In this document: one piece after another, positions 8,347-16,016 of the stretch
How the letters are laid out: every line of letters begins with the position of its first letter
How positions within the stretch are numbered: position 1 is the first letter of the stretch
NCBI RefSeq assembly: GCF_000231055.2
Contig: NZ_CM001466.1
Location: 4,631,620 to 4,695,619 of the forward strand
DNA length: 64,000 nucleotides
Reading direction: 5' to 3'
Origin: Saccharomonospora azurea NA-128
GTDB taxonomy: Bacteria > Actinomycetota > Actinomycetes > Mycobacteriales > Pseudonocardiaceae
Program-made: the position numbers and the translations under genes
The notes under the pieces: model-generated
Seen by the model: the letters and a program-made list of their open reading frames with translations, nothing else
Told to the model about the DNA's origin: nothing
Database searches by the model: none

Positions 8347-8482
8347 GGCCCACCTCCGGGTCACGAGAAGTCACGCTTGGAACTGTTGAGTGCCACCGCG
8401 GGGAACATCGTCGACTCCCGCGCCGGCGCGGATTCGCTGCCGGGAATCCGGCCACTGTGGAGGCTTCGGTCGGATCGTCGGG

Positions 8483-9559
8483 CTACACCTCCCGGAGTCT
8501 GCGCGCGACGTCTTCGGGTAGCACATCGGTGATGAAGGCGTCCATCCCCGACTCGGAGCCCGCCAAGTATTTCAGCTTGTCGGCCGAACGGCGCACCGAG
8601 AACAGCTGCAGGTGCAGCCGACTCAGGTCCTCGTCGTCGCCGGTGGGCGCCTGGTGCCACGCCGAGATGTAGGGCAGGGGAGAGTCGTAGAGGCGGTCGA
8701 ACCGGCGCAGCACGTCGAGGTACAGCGCCGCGAAGTCGTCGCGTTCGGACTCGTCGAGATCGGGGATCCTGCGAACCTTGCGCAGCGGGTAGAGGTGCAC
8801 TTCGACGGGCCAGCGCGCCGCGGCGGGCACGAACGCCACCCAGTGCTCCGTCTCGGCGATGACGCGCAGCCCCGCGTCGCGCTCGGCCGCGAGGATGTCC
8901 TCGTGCAGGTCGCGGCCCGTGCGGGCGCGGTGTTCCCGGGCGACGTCGAGCATGCGTCGGGTCCGGGGCGTCACGAACGGATAGGCGTAGATCTGGCCGT
9001 GAGGATGCGGGAGGGTGACGCCGATCTCGCGGCCCCGGCTCTCGAAGCAGAAGACCTGCTCGACGCCGTCGAGCTCGGACAGTTCGGTGGTGCGGTCGGC
9101 CCAGGCGTCCACGACCAGCCGGGCCTGGGCCGGGGAGAGGTCGGCGAACCGGGCGTTGTGGTCGCTGGTGAAGCAGACGACCTCGCAGCGGCCGACCCCG
9201 GGACGCACGTCGACGAGGGGGTGCCGGACGTCGACGTCGTCGAGGTGGGCGCCCGTGGACAGGCTGGGGAAGCGGTTCTCGAAGATGGCGACGGTGTAGT
9301 CGGAGGCGGGGATCTCCGTGTGCCTGCCGTCGCTGGACGGGCACAGGGGACAGTCGTTGCGCGCGGGCATGAACGTGCGGTTCTGTCGGTGGGACGCCAT
9401 CATGACCCACTCACCCAGAAGGGGGTCCCACCGCAGCTGGGAGGCCGTGCTGACCGGGGGGAGTTCGCGTGGGTCCGGTGGCGCGGGCACGGTCTCGCCG
9501 TCGGTGGCGAAATACAGCAGTTCGCGACCGTCGGCCAGCGTTGTCCGCGTCTTCTTCAC
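8483..9559 (-). CDS. galT: Galactose-1-phosphate uridylyltransferase GalT
   Basis: Exchanges UDP between UDP-glucose and galactose-1-phosphate in the Leloir pathway. The 358-residue protein has the active-site PHPHGQIYAYPF (the catalytic His of HPHGQ), the N-terminal zinc-type CPLCPS pair, ENRFPSLS, and the C-terminal WHQAPTGDDEDLSRLHLQLFS block. The GTG start at 9559 gives the standard MKKTRTTLADGREL N-terminus. It is transcribed with the downstream symporter and divergent from the secreted GH2 gene; galK lies in a separate unit at 13.8-14.9 kb. No galE was seen in the window. Confidence 0.95.
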   Translation of the reverse strand: MKKTRTTLADGRELLYFATDGETVPAPPDPRELPPVSTASQLRWDPLLGEWVMMASHRQNRTFMPARNDCPLCPSSDGRHTEIPASDYTVAIFENRFPSLSTGAHLDDVDVRHPLVDVRPGVGRCEVVCFTSDHNARFADLSPAQARLVVDAWADRTTELSELDGVEQVFCFESRGREIGVTLPHPHGQIYAYPFVTPRTRRMLDVAREHRARTGRDLHEDILAAERDAGLRVIAETEHWVAFVPAAARWPVEVHLYPLRKVRRIPDLDESERDDFAALYLDVLRRFDRLYDSPLPYISAWHQAPTGDDEDLSRLHLQLFSVRRSADKLKYLAGSESGMDAFITDVLPEDVARRLREV

Positions 9560-9783
9560 CGGCTCTGCACCCTCTCGACGAACTCCACTCGATATGCCGA
9601 TAAGGGGAATTCAACCACGAAGCAACAGAAACCAACAAGCGAGGGTTGTCACCAGGGGGTATGGGTCCGGCTAGGCCGACCGTGGTGCCCGTCACCCGTC
9701 CGTCGGTTTCGTCGTCCACGGAGCGTGTCGGGTCGCCGGTGTGGCCACGAGGGGCCGCACTGTTGGAACCTGGTCGGTCTTGT

Positions 9784-9819
9784 TGACACTTCGATGCCTT
9801 GTGTGTGAAATGCTTCACT
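9784..9819 (+). promoter_or_regulatory. Candidate promoter and operator for the GH2 gene in the galT-GH2 divergent region
   Basis: TTGACA at 9784-9789 and TGAAAT at 9807-9812 are 17 bases apart, close to a housekeeping promoter. A perfect GTGAA-N4-TTCAC inverted repeat (9806-9819) overlaps the -10 element and could be the operator. The divergent gap (9560-9903) holds no gene; near galT it is AT-richer (9590-9630) with CTTATCGGCATATCG on the galT strand. The cognate regulator is not known. Confidence 0.4.
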
Positions 9820-9903
9820 GCCGGAGATCATCCGTGGGAAGCGGACCGGCGTGCCCTGCGTCGGCGGCGAGGCCGACGCGGTCCCCTGCGAGGAGGGTGT
9901 TCG

Positions 9904-12444
9904 ATGCTGCCACCCGCACCACCGACCCGATCCCGTGGCCGCCGGTTCCGTTGGCGAACCGTGCTCGCCACGATGTCCGCGCTGCTGCTCACCGGTTCGC
10001 TCACCCCGGTGGCCACGGCGGAACCCGATGTGGACTGGTCCCCGGGCGAGCCCAGGCTCGTGACTCCGTGGACGCACGACGTGTCGCCCGAGAACGCGTT
10101 GCCGGAGTATCCCCGGCCGCAACTGACCCGCTCCGAGTGGCGCAACCTGAACGGCGTCTGGGAGTTCGCCGGGGCCACGGAGGGGGAGCGACCGCCCTTC
10201 GGGGAGACCCTGCCGGAACGCATCCTCGTGCCGTACCCCACCGAGTCGGCGTTGTCCGGCATCCAGCGCCACGAGGACCACATGTGGTATCGCCGGACGT
10301 TCGAGGTGCCGGCGAAGTGGCGGATCGGCGAGCACAACCGGCTCACCCTGCACTTCGGCGCCGTCGACTACGAGGCCACGGTCTACGTCAACGGGCAGGA
10401 GGTCGCCTCGCACACCGGCGGGTACGGCTCCTTCTCCGCCGACGTGACCGACGCGTTGACGCCACGCGGCGAGCAGGAGATCGTCGTGGGCGTCACCGAC
10501 CGCACCGACGCCACGTGGCAGCCGGTCGGCAAACAACGCGCCGTGCCCGACCGCGGCATCTTCTACGAGGGCGCGTCGGGCATCTGGCAGACGGTCTGGA
10601 TGGAGCCGGTGTCCTCGGCCCACGTCACGACGCTCGACATGGTGCCGGACATCGACGAGTCCGTCCTGAACCTGACGGTCAACACGGCGGGTGCCTCGGA
10701 GGACGTCGCGGTGGAGGCCGTGGTGCGGGACGGCCGCCGCGTCGTCAGCCGCACCCGGGGTGCCGCGGACGCGCCGCTGTCGGTGCCCGTGCCGGACGCG
10801 AAGCTGTGGTCACCGGACTCGCCGTTCCTCTACGACCTCGAGGTGGTGCTGCGCGACCGGGGCGGAAAGGGTCGTCCGGTCGACCGCGTGTCGTCGTACT
10901 TCGGGATGCGTGAGATCGACATGGCCGAGGGAGAGGACGGCAGGCTGCGCATCACCCTCAACGGCGAGGTGCTGTTCCTGATGTCCACTCTGGACCAGGG
11001 TTACTGGCCCGACGGCATCTACACGGCACCCACCGACGAGGCGCTGCGGTTCGACCTCGAAGCCCACAAGCGACTGGGCTTCAACACGGTGCGCAAGCAC
11101 ATCAAGACCGAACCCGACCGCTGGTACTACCACGCCGACCGGCTGGGACTGCTGGTCTGGCAGGACATGCCCTCGATGCGCACCGGCGGCAGGCCGCCCG
11201 CCGACGCCGCGGCGCAGTTCGAGGCCGAACTGCACGAACTGGTGGAGCAGAAGAAGAACTGGACCTCCATCATCGGGTGGGTTCCGTTCAACGAGGGCTG
11301 GGGCGAGTGGTCCCGTGAGGACACCGGCCGCATCGCCGACGAGGTCGCCGAGCAGGACCCGACGCGGCTCGTGAACGCGCACAGCGGTGTCAACTGCTGC
11401 GACTCGCTCGGCGACTCGGGCAAGGGCCACGTCATCGACTGGCACGCCTACGTCGGGCCGGCCACGCCGACGCCCGACGCGCACCGGGTCTCGATCGACG
11501 GCGAGCACGGCGGTTTCGGCCTGGAGGTCGAGGGCCACATGTGGTTCGGCGAGGGCCACGCGTACGAGATGGTGCCCGACTCCGAGAGCCTCACCGCCGC
11601 CTACGTCGACAACCAGCGGGCCGTGCTGGAGGCCGCGCGGTCGTGTGCCATCAGCGGGGCCATCTACACGCAGGTGACTGACGTCGAACACGAGGTCAAC
11701 GGCTTCTTCACCTACGACCGGCAGGTGGAGAAGATGGACTTCGACGCGGTGCGGGAGATCAACGAGGAGATCATCGAGGGCGCGGACGGCACCGGTGGCG
11801 GCGGTGTCGAGCCCGGCCCGGGCACCCCGGGACTCGACGGCGTGCACGCCTACCCGTTCGACGAGGGCGCGGGTGAAACCGCCGCGGACGCGGTGGGCGG
11901 CGCCGACGCCACGCTCACCGGTGCCGAGTGGACGGACGGCGTGCGCGGCGGAGCCGTGTCGTTCGGCGGCGCGGGCGAGGCGGACACCGGTGCCGCGCTG
12001 GTGAACCCGCAGGGCAGCTACTCCGTGTCGGCGTGGGTCCGCCTCGACGAGGCGGGCGACGGCTTCCAGACCGTCGTGAGCCAGGACACGGGCGCCCACA
12101 GCGCGTTCTTCCTCCAGTACTCCGGTCAGGACCAGCGGTGGGCGATGAGCTACGCCGGTCTGCGCGCCCTCTCGGCGGAGAAGCCCGAACCCGGGCGCTG
12201 GTACCACCTGACCGGCGTGCGGGACGTGCGGGCCGGAACCCTGTCGCTGTACGTGGACGGGGAGCACGCGGACACCAAGAGCGCGTGCCTGGCCGACGGC
12301 GGCGAGGGCAACACGGTGATCGGCCGCGCCCAGTACGGCGGCCAGGAGGTCGACCACCTGCGCGGCGACGTCGACGAGGTCAGGATCTTCGACCGCGCGT
12401 TGTCGCGCGAGGAGATCGCTCAGCTGGCCTCGGCGGGGAACTGA
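9904..12444 (+). CDS. Secreted glycoside hydrolase family 2 enzyme with C-terminal LamG-type domain
   Basis: An 846-residue exported glycosidase. Residues 1-39 are a signal peptide (Arg-rich start, hydrophobic core, cleavage after PVATA). The GH2 sugar-binding, immunoglobulin-like and TIM-barrel domains follow to about residue 630. The proton donor is Glu464 in FNEGWGEW and the likely nucleophile Glu534 in IDGEHGG. A Gly-rich linker leads to a concanavalin/LamG jelly-roll (about 640-845) that probably binds polysaccharide. AGGAGG lies seven bases before ATG 9904. Divergence from galT suggests a galactosidic substrate, but GH2 also includes glucuronidases, mannosidases and arabinosidases, so specificity is open. 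Confidence 0.88.
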   Translation: MLPPAPPTRSRGRRFRWRTVLATMSALLLTGSLTPVATAEPDVDWSPGEPRLVTPWTHDVSPENALPEYPRPQLTRSEWRNLNGVWEFAGATEGERPPFGETLPERILVPYPTESALSGIQRHEDHMWYRRTFEVPAKWRIGEHNRLTLHFGAVDYEATVYVNGQEVASHTGGYGSFSADVTDALTPRGEQEIVVGVTDRTDATWQPVGKQRAVPDRGIFYEGASGIWQTVWMEPVSSAHVTTLDMVPDIDESVLNLTVNTAGASEDVAVEAVVRDGRRVVSRTRGAADAPLSVPVPDAKLWSPDSPFLYDLEVVLRDRGGKGRPVDRVSSYFGMREIDMAEGEDGRLRITLNGEVLFLMSTLDQGYWPDGIYTAPTDEALRFDLEAHKRLGFNTVRKHIKTEPDRWYYHADRLGLLVWQDMPSMRTGGRPPADAAAQFEAELHELVEQKKNWTSIIGWVPFNEGWGEWSREDTGRIADEVAEQDPTRLVNAHSGVNCCDSLGDSGKGHVIDWHAYVGPATPTPDAHRVSIDGEHGGFGLEVEGHMWFGEGHAYEMVPDSESLTAAYVDNQRAVLEAARSCAISGAIYTQVTDVEHEVNGFFTYDRQVEKMDFDAVREINEEIIEGADGTGGGGVEPGPGTPGLDGVHAYPFDEGAGETAADAVGGADATLTGAEWTDGVRGGAVSFGGAGEADTGAALVNPQGSYSVSAWVRLDEAGDGFQTVVSQDTGAHSAFFLQYSGQDQRWAMSYAGLRALSAEKPEPGRWYHLTGVRDVRAGTLSLYVDGEHADTKSACLADGGEGNTVIGRAQYGGQEVDHLRGDVDEVRIFDRALSREEIAQLASAGN

Positions 12445-12447
12445 TCC

Positions 12448-12488
12448 CCTCGGTGCGGGGCGAGGGCGCTCCTCACCCCGCACCGAGG
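12448..12488 (+). terminator. Hairpin terminator after the GH2 gene
   Basis: A perfect 13-bp stem pairs 12448-12460 (CCTCGGTGCGGGG) with 12476-12488 around a 15-base loop, starting a few bases after the GH2 stop codon. The convergent gntR stop is at 12524, so it may serve both directions. Confidence 0.75.
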
Positions 12489-12523
12489 TCCTCTGTGTGC
12501 AGTCTTCGGAGAGCTGGGCGCCA

Positions 12524-13285
12524 CTACTCGGCAGCCCACTCGTAGCTCAGTTCGTACCGGTCCGCCGGGAGCACCATGTCGTTCATCTCCAGCGGAACGT
12601 CGTCCTCGCGATAAGCCACCCGCGTCACGGTGATGATCGGCGTGCCCTGACTGAGCTGCAACGCGGACGCTTCCTCCGGTGTCGGCATCCGGGACCCCAC
12701 GTGCTCGGCGTACCGGCCGATGGTGTGACCTGCCTCCTCCAGTCGCGCGTAGGCGCCACCGGGGCCGGTCTCCACTTCCTCGACCTTCGTGCCGCGTGTG
12801 AACGTCCGGGGGAGCCGGGAGACGGAGAGCTGCACGACCTGGCCGTCGGCTCGCATCACGCGATCACGAACCGTCACCTCTTCTCCCGGCTGAACCTCCA
12901 GGTAGGTCGCGGTCCGCTCGTCGGCGGCCTCGAAGCGCACGTGCACTGACGACGAGGGTGTGAAGCCTCCGGTTGCGGCGTCGGCGAGGAACGCACTCTT
13001 GTCGGCCGCGCGGGCGGCGCGCGACAACCGGGAACGAGAGAGCCTCTGGATCTTGGCCGATGGGCGTACGAAGACGCCACGGCCGTGCTCGGCGATGACC
13101 ACACCTTCGGTGCGCAACAACCCGATGGCCTCGCGAACCGTGAGTCGTGAAACGCCGTAGCGCTCGATCATCAGGCGCTCACTGGGCAGCTTGTCACCCG
13201 CGGCGTATTCGCCCGCCGTGATGCGCCTCCGCAGGTCGGCCGCGACTTGCCGGTGCAGGGGCACACCGCTGGTCTTGTCCACCAT
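12524..13285 (-). CDS. GntR-family (HutC/UTRA type) transcriptional regulator
   Basis: A 253-residue regulator with an N-terminal winged helix (PLHRQVAADLRRRI to RYGVSRLTVREAIGLLRTEGVV) and a C-terminal UTRA ligand domain (strands such as TPIITVTRVAYREDDVPLEMN). The ATG at 13285 gives the usual MVDKTSGVPLHRQV start; a much longer upstream extension of the frame crosses the divergent promoter and the next gene and is not credible. It is divergent from a small zinc-finger protein gene with a perfect 8-bp inverted repeat between them. The inducer is unknown; a link to the galactose genes around it is not shown. Confidence 0.87.
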   Translation of the reverse strand: MVDKTSGVPLHRQVAADLRRRITAGEYAAGDKLPSERLMIERYGVSRLTVREAIGLLRTEGVVIAEHGRGVFVRPSAKIQRLSRSRLSRAARAADKSAFLADAATGGFTPSSSVHVRFEAADERTATYLEVQPGEEVTVRDRVMRADGQVVQLSVSRLPRTFTRGTKVEEVETGPGGAYARLEEAGHTIGRYAEHVGSRMPTPEEASALQLSQGTPIITVTRVAYREDDVPLEMNDMVLPADRYELSYEWAAE

Positions 13286-13363
13286 TCGATCGATTCTCCA
13301 CAGGTCCGGTCGTCCTGACCAGGGTACGTCTTGACCTCCCTCTGCTCGTCTGCCACGGTGACA

Positions 13364-13389
13364 AACTGGTCCAGACGTCATGACCAGTT
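13364..13389. promoter_or_regulatory. Candidate GntR operator
   Basis: AACTGGTC at 13364-13371 is the perfect inverted repeat of GACCAGTT at 13382-13389, with a 10-base spacer. It lies between the divergent gntR and zinc-finger genes and ends 10 bases before the latter's ATG. A related half-site (CTGACCAGG) occurs at about 13315-13323. HutC-type GntR proteins bind palindromes rich in GGTC/GACC, so this is a good autoregulatory site candidate. Confidence 0.55.
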
Positions 13390-13399
13390 GGGGGATGTT

Positions 13400-13675
13400 A
13401 TGCAGCCGTATCTGTGGCAACAAGCCGAGAAGTATCGGCACGTCTACGACACCGCGAAGTGGTATCCGATCCGGGCCGGGGTCGAGTTCGACACCCTGTG
13501 TGGGATCACGGTCGCGCCCACGACGAAAGACTTGATCCCCGGCCTGTGGCTCGATCCCACCTGCCATGAGTGCGAGAGGGGACTCGCCGAGCTCGCGGGT
13601 TGGCCGCCCGAACGATTGGAGCAATTGCGCAGTATTCAAGCCGGGCGACGGCCGGGCGACGCAGCGGACACGTAG
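13400..13675 (+). CDS. Small zinc-finger-type protein (WQQAE family, zf-HC3-like)
   Basis: A 91-residue paralogue of the protein at 4488-4733, sharing MxPxxWQQAExxRHxY, the LCG, and DPTCHEC. His and Cys residues suggest one bound zinc. The ATG at 13400 has GGGGGA just upstream. Here the partner is a divergent GntR regulator rather than an XRE-DUF5753 protein. The C-terminal tail after residue 70 (RLEQLRSIQAG) is unrelated to its paralogue. Function unknown. Confidence 0.78.
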   Translation: MQPYLWQQAEKYRHVYDTAKWYPIRAGVEFDTLCGITVAPTTKDLIPGLWLDPTCHECERGLAELAGWPPERLEQLRSIQAGRRPGDAADT

Positions 13676-13757
13676 GAATCAGGGCGGCGAATGACGATCG
13701 ATCCGCCGCGTGTTCGTCCGTGCCTGTCGCCGCGGGCCGCCGTTGATCACAACGCCG

Positions 13758-14939
13758 TCACCGGACGCGGTGCGCTCCCGGGGAGGGGACGGCCGTGAAC
13801 GCCGTGGGCTCGGCATAGCCCGCGGTGGCGAACGCCTCGCGCACCGCATCGAACACCGCCGCGGCGCGGTCGGCCGCGACCAGCGCGATGACACATCCAC
13901 CGAAGCCGCCGCCGGTCATCCGCGCACCCAGCGCCCCGGCGGAGAGCGCGGCCTCCACCGCCGTGTCGAGTTCGCCGACGGTGACCTCGTAGTCGTCGCG
14001 CAGCGACGCGTGCGAGGCCGTGAGCAGGGGGCCGATGCCGTCGAGGTCGCCGTCGCGCAGCCTGTGCACCACGTCCTCGACCCGGGCGTTCTCGGTGACC
14101 ACGTGCCGCACCCGCCGCTGCTGTTCGTCGTCCAGCCGCGGGAGAACGGCGGGCAGGTCGTCGACCGCGACGTCACGTAACGCGCGCACGCCCACCGTCT
14201 CGGCGGCCGCCTCGCAGGCAGCGCGGCGCCGCGCGTACTCGCCGTCGACGAGCCGGTGCGGGGCCCGGGTGTCGATCACGAGCAGCGTCCGGTCGTGGCT
14301 GGCGGTGTCGAACGGCACCCGCTCGGCGCGCAGCGAGCGCGTGTCCAGGAACAGCAGGTGGCCCTCCTCGCACGCGACGGACGCCATCTGGTCCATCACG
14401 CCGCAGGGCATGCCGACGAAGTCGTTCTCGGCCCGCTGAGCCAGCCGGGCGAGGTCCGCGGGCGCGATGTCGAGGTCGAAGAGCTCGTTCAGCGCGCAGG
14501 CCACGGAACACTCCAGCGCCGCCGACGACGACAGGCCCGCCCCCGCCGGCACGTCGCCGTCCACGGCGAGGTCCACCCCGCCCACGGCGTGCCCCGCGCT
14601 GCGCAGACTCCACACCACGCCGGCGACGTAGGCGGCCCACCCCGTGACGTCGCCCGGCCGGACGTCGACGGGGAAGCCGACCGGTTCGCCCGGTTCCTGC
14701 AACGACACGACGCGGACCCGGTCGTCCGCGGTGCGGGCCGCCGCGGCGCGCACGCCCTGCGGCAGGGCCATGGGCAGGACGAACCCGTCGTTGTAGTCGG
14801 TGTGTTCACCGATGACGTTGACCCGCCCCGGCGCCGCCCACACCCCGTCGGGTCGCCTGCCGAAGGCGTCCTCGAACGCCGTGGACACGGTCGCCGCCGA
14901 CGGCGCCTCGGTGGTGCGGGAAAGCCGCTCGTCGATCAT
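13758..14939 (-). CDS. galK: Galactokinase GalK
   Basis: Phosphorylates galactose at C1, the first committed step of the Leloir pathway. The 393-residue protein shows the galactokinase signature GRVNVIGEHTDYNDGFVLPMA, the GHMP ATP-binding loop PAGAGLSSSAALE, the CGVMDQMAS segment and the C-terminal GARMTGGGFGGCVIAL motif. The ATG at 14939 overlaps the stop of the DeoR gene (ATGA), so it is co-translated with that regulator. It is apart from galT and the symporter (8.5 kb), with the GH2 and GntR genes between. Confidence 0.95.
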   Translation of the reverse strand: MIDERLSRTTEAPSAATVSTAFEDAFGRRPDGVWAAPGRVNVIGEHTDYNDGFVLPMALPQGVRAAAARTADDRVRVVSLQEPGEPVGFPVDVRPGDVTGWAAYVAGVVWSLRSAGHAVGGVDLAVDGDVPAGAGLSSSAALECSVACALNELFDLDIAPADLARLAQRAENDFVGMPCGVMDQMASVACEEGHLLFLDTRSLRAERVPFDTASHDRTLLVIDTRAPHRLVDGEYARRRAACEAAAETVGVRALRDVAVDDLPAVLPRLDDEQQRRVRHVVTENARVEDVVHRLRDGDLDGIGPLLTASHASLRDDYEVTVGELDTAVEAALSAGALGARMTGGGFGGCVIALVAADRAAAVFDAVREAFATAGYAEPTAFTAVPSPGAHRVR

Positions 14940-15751
14940 GCTCCGGTCTCGCTTTCGGAACTCGCGTCGTCTTCTGCCGCGGCGTCCACCACGACGAGGT
15001 CGCCGACCCGCTCGCGCAGCGCCTGCTGGTGCTCGTCCGCGAGTCCCGAGTCGGTGATCAACACGTCGGCGGCGTCGACGTCGGCGATGGTGCTGATGCC
15101 CAGCACGCCGTACTTGGTGTGGTCGGCCAGCACCACGAAACGGCGGGAGGCCTCCACGAACGCGCGGTCGGTCTCGGCCTCCATCAGGTTGGGGGTGGTG
15201 TACCCGTTGTGGACGTCCATGCCGTGCACGCCCATGAACATGATGTCCAGGTTGACCGAGCGGATCGCGGCCACGGCGAACGGGCCGACCAGCGCCTCCG
15301 ACGGCGTGCGGATGCCTCCCGTGAGCACCACGGTCTGGTCGGTGCGCGGGCGGCGCGAGAAGACGTCGGCGACCTGCACCGAGTTGGTGACCACCGTGAG
15401 GTCGGGCAGATCGCGGAGCAGCCGGGCGAAAGTCCACGTCGTGGTGCCCGCGGAGACCCCCACCGCCATGCCCGGTTCGACCAGGCGCACGGCCGCTTCG
15501 GCGATGGCGAGCTTCTCGGCGTTCTCGCGGCTCGACTTGGCCGCGAACCCGGGCTCCTCCGTGCTGCGACCGCCGGGCAGCACCGCCCCGCCGTGGACCT
15601 TCTGCAGCTGGCCCTGTTGCGCCAGCACTTCGAGGTCGCGGCGCACGGTCATGTCGGACACGCCGAGCCGCTCGACCAGCGCGCTGACCCTCACGGCACC
15701 GGACCGACGGATCTCCTCCAGAATCCGCGCCCGACGTTGGCTCGCCAGCAT
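14936..15751 (-). CDS. DeoR-family regulator of galactokinase
   Basis: A 271-residue sugar-metabolism repressor. It has the N-terminal DeoR helix-turn-helix (QRRARILEEIRRSGAVRVS to LGVSDMTVRRDLEVL) and the phosphosugar-sensing DeoRC domain (VGVSAGTTTWTFAR, VVTNSVQVADVF, VLTGGIRTPSEALVGP, HTKYGVLG). The ATG at 15751 has a GGAAGG site; upstream codons are poor. Its stop overlaps galK by 4 nt, so the likely effector is a galactose-derived phosphosugar such as galactose-1-phosphate (inference). Similar DeoR-galK pairs are seen in other actinobacteria. Confidence 0.9.
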   Translation of the reverse strand: MLASQRRARILEEIRRSGAVRVSALVERLGVSDMTVRRDLEVLAQQGQLQKVHGGAVLPGGRSTEEPGFAAKSSRENAEKLAIAEAAVRLVEPGMAVGVSAGTTTWTFARLLRDLPDLTVVTNSVQVADVFSRRPRTDQTVVLTGGIRTPSEALVGPFAVAAIRSVNLDIMFMGVHGMDVHNGYTTPNLMEAETDRAFVEASRRFVVLADHTKYGVLGISTIADVDAADVLITDSGLADEHQQALRERVGDLVVVDAAAEDDASSESETGA

Positions 15752-15970
15752 GGGACCGTCCTTCCTGCCCTGCTCCGCCGCTGTCGGCCCTCGCAGCGCC
15801 GACACAGTGCGTTCCGTTGGAACAGGATCGCACATTTTCCCAAGCCTATCGAGCGAAGTGATCGGCAAGAGTGGGGACCCGGTCACGCTCGGATCGCAGG
15901 TCAACGAGCTGATCCGTCAGAAAGGTCGTGTTGAAGCACTCGGATTCGAACAGAAAGCCACAGTCGGGCA

Positions 15971-16004
15971 GGGGCCCGCACCGGTCCTCACCGGCGCGGG
16001 CCCC
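15971..16004 (-). terminator. Hairpin terminator after the flavin monooxygenase gene
   Basis: GGGGCCCGC (15971-15979) pairs with GCGGGCCCC (15996-16004), with further pairing of the inner ACCGGT/ACCGGC, starting 13 bases past the tmm stop codon. The stretch 15752-15970 upstream of deoR holds no gene and presumably the deoR-galK promoter. Confidence 0.7.
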
Positions 16005-16016
16005 TTGCGCGGTCGA

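Noticed and set aside
13758..15833. Reading galK and the upstream region as one 691-residue protein
   Set aside because: The upstream part is an out-of-frame copy of the DeoR gene; galK has its own ATG with 4-nt coupling to deoR.
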